Numbered from the stretch's first letter, positions 1-6,787 are shown. The stretch is 9,195 nt of DNA from CAYIEP01 sp964362515 (GCA_964362515.1 CAYIEP010000019.1:1-9195); one strand, 5' to 3'. Numbers and translations are program-made. Notes: a model not told the origin generated them from the letters alone.

Positions 1-59
1 GACTCGAACCAAGATAACATCCTTCAGAGGGATGTGTCCTACCATTAGACGATCCCGCA
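1..59 (-). tRNA. tRNA-Gln (anticodon CUG), 3' part cut off by the window edge
   Basis: Read on the minus strand from 59, the sequence folds as a tRNA. It has a 5' acceptor strand TGCGGGA, then T8 and C9. The D-arm is GTCT/GGAC around loop AATGGTA. The anticodon stem is CATCC/GGATG around loop CTCTGAA, and the sequence ends inside the T-loop at GGTTCGAGTC. The anticodon CTG lies at 25-27 and decodes CAG, so this is glutamine. A U at position 1 is also typical of bacterial tRNA-Gln. The T-stem 3' side, the acceptor 3' strand and the CCA end lie beyond position 1. The gene follows dnaX on the same strand, 39 bases after its stop codon. Confidence 0.93.
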
Positions 60-69
60 ATGATTTAAA

Positions 70-97
70 ATTATACTATTTTAAAGCATAATTTCCA
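70..97 (-). promoter_or_regulatory. Probable promoter of the tRNA-Gln gene
   Basis: On the minus strand a perfect -10 hexamer TATAAT sits at 75-70, ten bases ahead of the mature tRNA 5' end. A weak -35 candidate TGGAAA (4 of 6 matches) lies at 97-92 with a 16-base spacer. This suggests that the tRNA can be transcribed on its own and not only by read-through from dnaX. The -35 call is the weak part. Confidence 0.5.
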
Positions 98-98
98 G

Positions 99-1220
99 TT
101 ATTTTTTTAAGTTTTCTATAATCGCCACTTCCATCGGCGCTAAAGTAAACGGGCTGTACCGCATTTCTCCGTAAGCCCTGATTAAAGATTTTATTAAAGA
201 TATTATTTTTTCCGGATTGGCGGATTGGGCGTGTTCTTTTATTGTTTTTAATTCTTTATCGGTTAATTCTTTGATGAATTGATTTTCAAGGTCCGGCGAG
301 AATTTGAGCGCCAGAACTTTTCTTAAATAATGGACAAGCTCTTTATTGAATTGGGGCATATTATATCCTCCTTCGTCTATCTTGTTTATGTGCTCCAGGG
401 CTTTTGAAAGATTTTCTTCAATAATAAATTCGGCAAGTTCCGAAATTTTTAAGAATCTGGTTTGGCCGATAATTTTCTCAACGTCTTTTACTTCTATTTT
501 TTCCGAACCGGTTTTAATTTCCAGAGAAGTAATTTGGTCAAGCAATGATTCCGCGTCTCTTAAGCTCCCGCCGGCGAAAGAGGCGATAATTTCCAACGCT
601 TCGTCGCTGATTTTTATTTTTTCCGTTTGAGCGATGCTTTTTAATTTTTCTTTTATGCTTATTAAAGGCAGTCTTTTAAAATGAAATCTTTGGGTTCTTG
701 ATATGATAGTGGCCGGCATTTTTTCCGATTCGGTGGTAACCATAATTAAAATCGCGTGAGACGGAGGCTCTTCCAGGGTTTTTAAAAGCGCGTTAAAAGC
801 GTCTTTGGTAAGCTGATGAGCTTCATCAATAATATAAACTTTGTATCTTGAAGAAGTGGGGGAAAGCCTTATGCCGTCTTTTATATTTCTTATTTCATCA
901 ATACCCCTGTTTGAAGCGGCGTCTATTTCTATCACGTCAAGAGAATTTCCTTTATCTATTCCAAGACAACTTCCGCATTCATTACAAGGCTCTCCCAGTT
1001 CTTTAAACTTGTTATCTTTTTGTCTTTTTTCGCAATTGGCTATTTTGGCGATAATTCTGGCGGTTGTGGTTTTGCCGGAGCCTTTCGGGCCGTAAAAAAG
1101 ATAGGCATGAGAAAGTCTTTCCAGTCGCGCGGAATTTTTAAGTATTTCCACGAGGTCTTCCTGCCCTAAAATATCGGAAAGTTTTTGAGGCCTGTATTTT
1201 CTATAAATCGCGAGAGCCAT
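99..1220 (-). CDS. dnaX: DNA polymerase III clamp-loader subunit DnaX, short gamma-type form
   Basis: DnaX is the AAA+ ATPase of the clamp loader, which opens the beta sliding clamp and places it on primed DNA. The 373-aa protein shows Walker A GPKGSGKT (44-51) and the DnaX zinc module with Cys63, Cys79, Cys82 and Cys85. Walker B is VYIIDEAH (128-135), sensor 1 is VTTESEK (161-167), and the arginine-finger SRC motif appears as SRTQRF (174-179). The collar domain fills the rest. The tau-specific C-terminal domains, which bind DnaB and the polymerase alpha subunit, are absent, so it matches gamma rather than tau. The start is supported by a TGAGG ribosome site five bases upstream and by the family N-terminus (ALAIYRKYRPQ). 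It is transcribed away from the eight-gene rightward array and is followed by tRNA-Gln. Identity is certain; the short length is typical of reduced genomes. Confidence 0.97.
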   Translation of the reverse strand: MALAIYRKYRPQKLSDILGQEDLVEILKNSARLERLSHAYLFYGPKGSGKTTTARIIAKIANCEKRQKDNKFKELGEPCNECGSCLGIDKGNSLDVIEIDAASNRGIDEIRNIKDGIRLSPTSSRYKVYIIDEAHQLTKDAFNALLKTLEEPPSHAILIMVTTESEKMPATIISRTQRFHFKRLPLISIKEKLKSIAQTEKIKISDEALEIIASFAGGSLRDAESLLDQITSLEIKTGSEKIEVKDVEKIIGQTRFLKISELAEFIIEENLSKALEHINKIDEGGYNMPQFNKELVHYLRKVLALKFSPDLENQFIKELTDKELKTIKEHAQSANPEKIISLIKSLIRAYGEMRYSPFTLAPMEVAIIENLKK

Positions 1221-1225
1221 ATATA

Positions 1226-1230
1226 CCTCA
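1226..1230 (-). promoter_or_regulatory. Shine-Dalgarno site of dnaX
   Basis: The minus strand reads TGAGG followed by a five-base spacer TATAT and the dnaX ATG. It is the only clear anti-16S match in front of any gene in this window, and it fixes the dnaX start. Confidence 0.8.
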
Positions 1231-1231
1231 T

Positions 1232-1260
1232 ATAATATAGGTAAATTCGGTTATTGACAA
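1232..1260 (-). promoter_or_regulatory. dnaX promoter
   Basis: The minus strand carries -35 TTGTCA (1260-1255) and -10 TATTAT (1237-1232), each 5 of 6 to the sigma-70 consensus, separated by exactly 17 bases. Transcription would start near 1225-1226, at or inside the ribosome site, giving a very short leader of about five bases. A TATATT two bases further upstream is an alternative -10 that would lengthen the leader slightly. The -35 overlaps the -35 of the opposite promoter. Confidence 0.7.
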
Positions 1261-1281
1261 CAACGGACGTGGGAGTATAAT
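1254..1281 (+). promoter_or_regulatory. Promoter of the envelope/scpAB/mraY-murG gene array
   Basis: A perfect TTGACA (1254-1259) and a perfect TATAAT (1276-1281) are separated by 16 bases, which makes this the strongest-looking promoter in the window. The expected start point is around A1289, only about four bases before the ATG at 1293, so the first gene would be translated from a leaderless or nearly leaderless mRNA. The -35 shares five base pairs with the -35 of the leftward dnaX promoter. Confidence 0.8.
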
Positions 1282-1292
1282 AATCTTCACAT

Positions 1293-1808
1293 ATGAGTAA
1301 ACGCGCGGTTCTGTTGGCCCCGCTTTTCATAATCGGGCTCATCACAGGACCTTTTTTAAATGGCTCGATAAGAGCCTATTACATTAAGGACTTAAACGAT
1401 AAAAGCGCTCTTGAGATGTTCGGCGATTATACGATTATTTCTCAAGACTCTCTTCTATCCAATAATTCTCTGCCCGGAGGAAATTTTTTTGATAGTTCAG
1501 AAAGCGAAACAGACAAGCCGAAAGAAATAATAGAAACCCTAATCACGGCTTACACGAGCTCATTAGAAGAAACCGATGACACGCCGTTTATTACCGCTTC
1601 GGGAAGCTATGTCCGTTTTGGAGTGGTGGCGGCCAATTTTCTTCCAATCGGAACGAAAATAAGACTGCCTGAATTATTTGAAGACCAGATATTTATTGTA
1701 GAAGACAGACTCCACGAAAAATACGGCGACAGAATTGATGTTTGGCTTCCCACAAAAGAGAAAGCCGTAAAATTCGGGAATAAAATCGCCAAAGTTGAAA
1801 TATTTTGA
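1293..1808 (+). CDS. Secreted or membrane-anchored 3D-domain protein (double-psi beta-barrel, wall-associated)
   Basis: The 171-aa product has an N-terminal hydrophobic segment (about 5-23) after Lys3/Arg4, which is a signal peptide or anchor. A low-complexity Ser/Asp/Glu linker (about 45-80) follows, and then a 3D domain (about 84-171). The 3D domain is a double-psi barrel seen in the C-termini of MltA, YocH and Rpf-type wall enzymes. Visible landmarks are TAYTSS (85-90), TASGSYVRFG (101-110), LPIGTKI (117-123), VED (136-138) and DRIDVW (146-151). The Asp expected in VAVD is Asn115 here (VAAN); Asp138 and Asp149 are kept. A role in peptidoglycan binding or cleavage outside the membrane is inferred from the domain. 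The start is supported by the promoter eleven bases upstream and the signal-like N-terminus. There is no ribosome site. It is the first gene of the rightward array. Confidence 0.85.
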   Translation: MSKRAVLLAPLFIIGLITGPFLNGSIRAYYIKDLNDKSALEMFGDYTIISQDSLLSNNSLPGGNFFDSSESETDKPKEIIETLITAYTSSLEETDDTPFITASGSYVRFGVVAANFLPIGTKIRLPELFEDQIFIVEDRLHEKYGDRIDVWLPTKEKAVKFGNKIAKVEIF

Positions 1809-1815
1809 TATTTTA

Positions 1816-2982
1816 ATGCGTAAAATCGCCATTGTCATAATTTTATTAAGCCTTGTCGTTATCGGGGCTTTTTTTATTTTATTTGACGAAAAGAAACTGG
1901 AAATTTATTCGTCAATTCCCGCCGACGCCGATAATAAGCCGGAAAATATAAAAAACGATAATTATGACATTGAATCGCAGAAGCCGTTGGCTAATCCGCC
2001 GGAAATCATTAAAGCCGTTTATCTTACCAGTTGGTCTGCCGCCAGTCCGGAAAAATTAAATTATATTATCGGCCTTGCCGATAAAACGGAAATCAACGCC
2101 GTTGTAATAGACATTAAAGATTATTCCGGATATGTCGCTTACGATATAAATCTGGAGAGCGTAAAAAAATATGAAACTAAAGAAGTAAGAATTAAGAAAA
2201 TAAATTCTTTAATAAAAAAACTTCACGATAAAAATATTTATGTCATCGCGAGAACAACGGTTTTCCAAGACCCCGCTCTTGGCAAGACCCGACCCGATTT
2301 GGCAATCTCAAGCAGAGCAAAAAAGTCTTTATGGACGGATAACAACGGCCTTTCTTGGACAGACCCCGCCTCAAAAGAAGTGTGGGATTATAATATCGCC
2401 ATAGCCAAAGACGCCGCTTCGCGCGGTTTTGACGAAATTAATTTTGATTATATAAGGTTTCCTTCCGATGGGAATTTAAATGATATGGATTTTCCTTTTT
2501 GGGATGAAAAAATTCCTATGAGCGAAATTCTTAGAAGATTTTTTGAATATTTGAGAAATCAAACGCTCGGCATAAAAATATCGGCTGATTTGTTCGGATT
2601 ATCAACCGTTCAATCCGATGATTTAGGGATAGGACAGATTATTGAAAACGCTTACGCGTATTTTGACTACGTTGCTCCGATGGTTTATCCGTCTCACTAC
2701 GCTTCGGGATTTTTAAATTATAAAAATCCGGCCGATTATCCTTACGAGGTTGTTAAATATTCCATGGAAAGCGCGGCGCGAAAATTAAAGAATTACGAAA
2801 ACGCTTCCGGTCCAATTATCCACGTTTCAAAATTAAGACCATGGCTTCAAGATTTTGATTTGGGCGCCGATTATGACTCTAAAATGGTTAAAGCTCAAAT
2901 AAGGGCCGTTGAGGATTTAAACGGCTGGATGCTTTGGAACCCGAAAAACATTTACACAATAGAGGCGTTAGAAGTAGAATAG
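1816..2982 (+). CDS. Membrane-anchored putative glycoside hydrolase (DUF4015 / PF13200-like TIM barrel)
   Basis: The 388-aa product has one N-terminal membrane segment (about 4-23), a polar linker (24-62) and a single large domain resembling the DUF4015 putative glycosyl hydrolase family. Family-like motifs are KAVYLTSWSA (66-75), NAVVIDIKDYSG (94-105), GFDEINFDYIRFPSDG (204-219), ISADLFG (255-261) and APMVYPSHY (287-295), with a C-terminal NGWMLWNP (369-376). Acidic residues in the DEINFDYIRFP block are the obvious catalytic candidates, but the substrate is unknown. The domain should lie outside the membrane. I chose ATG 1816, seven bases after the previous stop, because it gives a clean MRK-hydrophobic N-terminus. 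A TTG at 1795 would add seven residues and overlap the previous gene by 14 bases. Neither start has a ribosome site. Its place after the 3D-domain gene suggests an envelope or polysaccharide role. Confidence 0.82.
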   Translation: MRKIAIVIILLSLVVIGAFFILFDEKKLEIYSSIPADADNKPENIKNDNYDIESQKPLANPPEIIKAVYLTSWSAASPEKLNYIIGLADKTEINAVVIDIKDYSGYVAYDINLESVKKYETKEVRIKKINSLIKKLHDKNIYVIARTTVFQDPALGKTRPDLAISSRAKKSLWTDNNGLSWTDPASKEVWDYNIAIAKDAASRGFDEINFDYIRFPSDGNLNDMDFPFWDEKIPMSEILRRFFEYLRNQTLGIKISADLFGLSTVQSDDLGIGQIIENAYAYFDYVAPMVYPSHYASGFLNYKNPADYPYEVVKYSMESAARKLKNYENASGPIIHVSKLRPWLQDFDLGADYDSKMVKAQIRAVEDLNGWMLWNPKNIYTIEALEVE

Positions 2983-2986
2983 TTTA

Positions 2987-3706
2987 ATGTTGGAAGCGTA
3001 TGAATTAAAACTTGAAAAGTTTTCAGGTCCGATAGAAAAACTTTTATCGCTTATTGAAGATAAAGAACTGGAAATAACGGAATTAAATTTGGCTGACGTA
3101 ACCGCCGATTTTTTAGAATACTTGAAAAAAGTGGAGATTGTTGAGCCAAGGTTTTTGGCGGATTTTATAGTGGTCGCCTCAAAACTTCTTCTTATAAAAT
3201 CAAAGATTCTTTTACCGAATTTTAAATTAACGGACGAAGAAGAAATTGAGATAAAAGACTTGGAAAATAGAATAATTTTTTATTCTAATTTTAAACCAGC
3301 CATAGAAAATATAAAAAATCTTTTAGAGAAAAAAGGGGTTTCTTTTTCAAGACAGCTTTTTGCCGGAAGGGCGTCTTTTTTTTATCCGTCGGAAAACATT
3401 AATATCAATTCCCTTAACGAATCAATTAAAAAAATTCTGGATTTCTTTGAACGGATGTCTATGGAAACGGAAACGATAAAACCGTTAAGCGTTACTCTTG
3501 AAGATAAAATAAAAGAGATAATTTCAAGAGTTGAAATGACCATGAAATTCAACGAACTTGCCGAGAAAAAACCTAAAAATGAAATAATAGTTCTATTTCT
3601 GGCCCTTCTTCATTTATTAAATAATCAAATTATAAAAGTGGAACAAAAAGAAGGATTTTCTGATATAATAATAATGCGAGCCAAAGACTCAAATGCTCAA
3701 CAATAA
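2987..3706 (+). CDS. scpA: Segregation and condensation protein A (SMC kleisin)
   Basis: ScpA is the kleisin that bridges the SMC heads and, with ScpB, forms the bacterial condensin used in chromosome compaction and segregation. The 239-aa sequence has the family N-terminus KLEKFSGPIEKLLSLIEDKELEITELNLADVT (8-39), where related proteins read FxGPLDLLLHLI. The helix FLADFIVVASKLLLIKSKILLP (56-77) follows. A variable acidic/coiled linker spans about 80-165. The C-terminal winged helix (about 168-232) includes VTLEDKIKEII and the block around IVLFLALLHLL (201-211). It starts four bases after the previous stop and overlaps scpB by 14 bases, so the two are probably translationally coupled. No clear ribosome site precedes it. 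No smc gene is in the window. Confidence 0.93.
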   Translation: MLEAYELKLEKFSGPIEKLLSLIEDKELEITELNLADVTADFLEYLKKVEIVEPRFLADFIVVASKLLLIKSKILLPNFKLTDEEEIEIKDLENRIIFYSNFKPAIENIKNLLEKKGVSFSRQLFAGRASFFYPSENININSLNESIKKILDFFERMSMETETIKPLSVTLEDKIKEIISRVEMTMKFNELAEKKPKNEIIVLFLALLHLLNNQIIKVEQKEGFSDIIIMRAKDSNAQQ

Positions 3707-4226
3707 TAGCCATAATTTAATCGGCGCGATTGAAGCGGTTTTATTTACCCATGGTGAGCCGTTGGAGATTAAAAAAATTTCAAAAATTATGAAGACGGAA
3801 GAAAACGAAATAATCAAAGCCGCGGAAGGACTTAAAGAAAAATATAAATTGGAAAATAACGGGTTGATAATAATCTCTTCCGGCGATAAAATTCAGCTTG
3901 CCACAAAACCGGAATTTTCCGAATTAGTTGAAAATTTTATAAAAGACGAATTTAAGGAACAATTAACTCCGACTTCGCTTGAAACCCTTTCTTTAATATC
4001 TTATTTAGGGCCGATTTCAAAACCGCAAATAGATTATTATAGGGGAGTAAATTCCGTTTTCACGATAAGAGGACTTATGATAAGGGGGCTTATTGAAAGA
4101 ATTGACGACCCGGGAAAAAAACAAGGCTATCTTTATCGCCAAACATTTGATTTATTAAAACATTTAGGAATTTCCGACATAAAAGAATTGCCCGATTACG
4201 AAAAATATAAAAGTTTTATCAAATAA
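3693..4226 (+). CDS. scpB: Segregation and condensation protein B
   Basis: ScpB is the winged-helix partner that dimerises and binds the ScpA linker in the SMC-ScpAB complex. The 177-aa product carries two winged-helix units. The first begins with LIGAIEAVLFTHGEPLEIKKI (9-29). The second holds the family signature LTPTSLETLSLISYLGPISKPQIDYYRGVNSVFTIRGLMIRGLIER (91-136), followed by GYLYRQTFDLLKHLGI (145-160). The length is normal for short ScpB proteins without an extended tail. Its ATG lies inside the end of scpA in another frame, a common arrangement for this pair that favours balanced synthesis. There is no ribosome site. It is followed eight bases later by mraY, joining chromosome segregation to wall synthesis in one array. 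Confidence 0.94.
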   Translation: MLNNNSHNLIGAIEAVLFTHGEPLEIKKISKIMKTEENEIIKAAEGLKEKYKLENNGLIIISSGDKIQLATKPEFSELVENFIKDEFKEQLTPTSLETLSLISYLGPISKPQIDYYRGVNSVFTIRGLMIRGLIERIDDPGKKQGYLYRQTFDLLKHLGISDIKELPDYEKYKSFIK

Positions 4227-4234
4227 TATCAGAT

Positions 4235-5308
4235 ATGTATTCCATCCACGTATTTTTAATAGTAAAAATGCTTTCCTTATTTATTCTGGCTTTCGTGGCG
4301 GCTTTTTTAATAGCTCCAGTATTGATAAGGATTCTTTATAAATATAAGGCTTGGAAGAAAAAACCCAAAGAAGAAAATTTTAACGGAGAAAAAACTTTTA
4401 TATTCACGAAACTTCACGCCCAAAAAGAAATAACGACTCCGAGAATGGGAGGAATATTGATTTGGGGAACGGTTCTTTTCGTGACAATCGTCACTTTTTT
4501 AATATCTAAATTATTTCCCGAATTGTTTCCGGCAAAATTAAATTTTTTATCAAGATCCCAAACTTGGCTTCCTGTTTTCACTTTAGTTTCCGCTTCAATT
4601 CTCGGTCTTGTTGACGATATTATGGTAATTTCCAATAGAGGAAAATATATCGGCGAAGGAATGATATTAAAAATAAGGCTTGCTTTAATAACGTTTATAG
4701 GGGCAATCGGAGCTTGGTGGTTTTACTATAAACTTGAATGGAGAAGTATTTATTTTCCGTTTTACGGAGATATTGATATAGGCGTTTTTTATATTATTCT
4801 TTTTATAATCGTGGTTTTGGCGACATTTTCCGGGGGAGTGGTTGATGGATTAGACGGATTATCGGCCGGTGTTCTCGCGCCCATATTCGCTTCGTTTGGG
4901 ATAATAGCTTATTCCAAAGGATTATACGACTTAACGGCTTTTATCGCGGTTATTATGGGCGCCCTTGTGGCTTATTTATGGTTTAACTTGCCTCCGGCAA
5001 GGTTTTATATGGGAGAAACGGGAATTATGGGTCTTACGGCAACAGTCGCGGTAATAGCTTTTTTAACCAACTCCGTGTTATTTTTGCCGATTATCGCGTT
5101 AGTTTTAGTGATAGAGTCGGGGTCTGTTATTCTTCAACTTGTTTCAAAAAAAATAAGAGGAAAGAAACTCTTTTTGGCCGCGCCCATTCATCATCATTTT
5201 GAAGCGCTAGGTTGGTCGGAATCGCAAATTACAATGAGATTCTGGATAATTTCGGCGATTGCCAGCGGTTTTGGACTGGTTCTCTTTTTGCTAAGCGGGT
5301 TTTTTTAA
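4235..5308 (+). CDS. mraY: Phospho-N-acetylmuramoyl-pentapeptide transferase (MraY), divergent
   Basis: MraY is the integral membrane enzyme that transfers phospho-MurNAc-pentapeptide from UDP to undecaprenyl phosphate, making lipid I. The 357-aa protein is strongly hydrophobic with about ten membrane segments. It shows TPRMGG (68-73), the catalytic pair Asp127-Asp128 in LVDDIM, DGLDGLSAG (204-212), NLPPARFYMGETG (251-263) and the MraY-specific PIHHHFE (317-323). Two active-site positions differ from the textbook enzyme. The Asn of NLTDGLDG is Gly201, and the Mg-coordinating Asp of FMGD is Glu261. The intact His triplet still argues for MraY rather than a WecA-type transferase. The start is uncertain: ATG 4235 is eight bases after scpB, but ATG 4268 (346 aa) also gives a good first helix. 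Neither has a ribosome site. The stop codon abuts the next ATG. Confidence 0.9.
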   Translation: MYSIHVFLIVKMLSLFILAFVAAFLIAPVLIRILYKYKAWKKKPKEENFNGEKTFIFTKLHAQKEITTPRMGGILIWGTVLFVTIVTFLISKLFPELFPAKLNFLSRSQTWLPVFTLVSASILGLVDDIMVISNRGKYIGEGMILKIRLALITFIGAIGAWWFYYKLEWRSIYFPFYGDIDIGVFYIILFIIVVLATFSGGVVDGLDGLSAGVLAPIFASFGIIAYSKGLYDLTAFIAVIMGALVAYLWFNLPPARFYMGETGIMGLTATVAVIAFLTNSVLFLPIIALVLVIESGSVILQLVSKKIRGKKLFLAAPIHHHFEALGWSESQITMRFWIISAIASGFGLVLFLLSGFF

Positions 5309-6757
5309 ATGACTATTTTAATAAAAAATGTCCAACTTATTGACGGTAGCGGAAAGCCAGCCGAGAAATCTGATGTTCTTATAAAAAATGAAAGAATATC
5401 CGCCATCGGCAGCTTTCCTCTTTATTCAGCAAACGAAATTATTGACGGCCGAGGCGCCTATCTCTCGCCGGGTTTTATAGACATAAAAAATTCCTGCGAC
5501 CGTTATTTGCCGATATTCAACAACGCCAAAGAAAATATTTTAAACGGGATAACCACGGTTATCGGAGGACAAAGCGGGTTTTCTCTGGCGCCTCTTCTTT
5601 ACGGGTCTTTGGAATCAATTGAAGAATTTTCCGCTCTGAAAAAAATAAACGTAAATTGGCATAGTTTAAAAGAATTTTTAAGCGTCTTGGATAAAAAATC
5701 AATTTATTTCAATTTCGGGACATTAGCCGGCCATACGACAATAAGAGAAGCGCTCGCCGGAAAAAATTTCAGACATCTGTCCGAAAACGAATTAAGGGTT
5801 TTCGGTTTTGTACTGGTTCGTGCGCTTAAGGACGGCGCTTTTGGATTTTCAACCGGATTTAATTTGGAGCAGACGAAGAACACGCCCGATGAAGAATTGA
5901 ATTTTCTTATTTCTCGTTTAGAGAATATTAAATTTATTTATTCGGCAAACGTTAAAAACCAAAAAGCTCCGCTGTCTTCCGTTAAAGAACTGATTGAATT
6001 GGCCAAAGAAAAAAGAATAACCGTCATAATCAATAATCTTAATCCGTTATCAATTAACGAAAAACAATACGATGAGGCGATTGCCCTTATCAACAAAAAC
6101 AGCCATGAAGCCGACATTTATTTTACTTCTTCTCCCGACGATTATATTCCGCTTTTGATTCAGGAGCTCCTTCCGGAAAATTTAGCGGGCGAAAATAAAA
6201 ACGAAATAATGAATAAATTGGAAGACCGCTCATTTAAAAAAGAAACAATTAAGAACTTCCCCAGAATAAAATCGGAAAATGTGATTATAACCGGCGCGCC
6301 GGGGCACGAATATCTTGCGGGAAAATCTTTGAAACAATATTCGGAGAATAGGAATTTGACAATAAATGAAGCGCTCTTTAATTTAATGAAGCTCACGAAT
6401 TTAAAAACCTCCTTGACGCTCAAGAACAAGAAAACAAAAAAAGCCGTTAAAAACTTTTCAAACGATAGGTGTATAATGTCATCGGACGGCGAAGAAAATT
6501 CTTTTAAAAAATTTTTAGATTTGGCGCAAAGCGGAAAAATTTTATCCTTGGAATCGGCGATATACAAAATTACCGGCCTTCTTTCTTATAAACTGGGTAT
6601 TAACGACAGGGGATTGATAAAAAGGGGTTATTTCGCGGATATGGTTGTTTTTAGAGATAAAGAAATAAGAGAAGTGATTTTGAACGGCAAAAGAGTCGTT
6701 AAAGACGGCGAATTTCAAAACATTCCCGCGGGCAAGGCATTAAGAAGAAAGTATTAA
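5309..6757 (+). CDS. Amidohydrolase-fold protein related to N-acyl-D-amino-acid deacylases, metal site lost (probable pseudoenzyme)
   Basis: The 482-aa product aligns by motif along its length with D-aminoacylase-type amidohydrolases. It has an N-terminal beta-sandwich (KNVQLIDGSG, 6-15), LSPGFID (52-58), GITTVIGG (80-87), GHTTIREAL (141-149), DGAFGFSTGF (175-184), SSDGE (391-395) and the C-terminal NDRGLIKRGYFADMVVF (432-448) with VILNGKRVV (456-464). The expected metal ligands are gone. The HxH after PGFID is Lys60-Asn-Ser62, and the Cys of GNCG is Ser89. The later two His align with Asn214 and Asn243. Only Asp393 remains. Catalysis by the usual metal mechanism is therefore unlikely, and the function is unknown. 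It abuts mraY and precedes ftsW, the position murD holds in many bacteria, so a structural or regulatory role in wall synthesis is a reasonable guess. The reading frame is intact. There is no signal peptide, so it is probably cytoplasmic. Confidence 0.82.
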   Translation: MTILIKNVQLIDGSGKPAEKSDVLIKNERISAIGSFPLYSANEIIDGRGAYLSPGFIDIKNSCDRYLPIFNNAKENILNGITTVIGGQSGFSLAPLLYGSLESIEEFSALKKINVNWHSLKEFLSVLDKKSIYFNFGTLAGHTTIREALAGKNFRHLSENELRVFGFVLVRALKDGAFGFSTGFNLEQTKNTPDEELNFLISRLENIKFIYSANVKNQKAPLSSVKELIELAKEKRITVIINNLNPLSINEKQYDEAIALINKNSHEADIYFTSSPDDYIPLLIQELLPENLAGENKNEIMNKLEDRSFKKETIKNFPRIKSENVIITGAPGHEYLAGKSLKQYSENRNLTINEALFNLMKLTNLKTSLTLKNKKTKKAVKNFSNDRCIMSSDGEENSFKKFLDLAQSGKILSLESAIYKITGLLSYKLGINDRGLIKRGYFADMVVFRDKEIREVILNGKRVVKDGEFQNIPAGKALRRKY

Positions 6758-6787
6758 TTTGAGTTTAAGCAAACCAAACGATTAGTT

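Noticed and set aside
102..108. Programmed frameshift at the A-run at the end of dnaX
   Set aside because: Neither alternative frame continues beyond about nine codons, so no tau-like extension could be made.
346..630. Plus-strand open frame opposite dnaX (a second one lies at 841-1095)
   Set aside because: It is antisense to the clearly conserved dnaX frame, has no ribosome site or recognisable domain, and matches expected mirror-frame openness.
1795..1815. TTG start for the putative glycosidase gene
   Set aside because: It adds KYFDIL ahead of a typical MRK-hydrophobic anchor and has no ribosome site at proper spacing. ATG 1816 is simpler.
3693..3706. scpA-scpB overlap as a sequencing frameshift
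   Set aside because: Both proteins are complete with normal termini, and short overlaps between these two genes are common.
5293..5306. Terminator suggested by gcggg plus T7 at the end of mraY
   Set aside because: No stem precedes the T-run, and the run codes for the last Phe residues and overlaps the stop codon.
6160..6567. Minus-strand open frame of 135 codons opposite the amidohydrolase-like gene
   Set aside because: Its Phe/Ser/Leu-rich composition is the mirror of a Lys/Asn/Glu-rich coding strand, and there is no promoter, ribosome site or motif.
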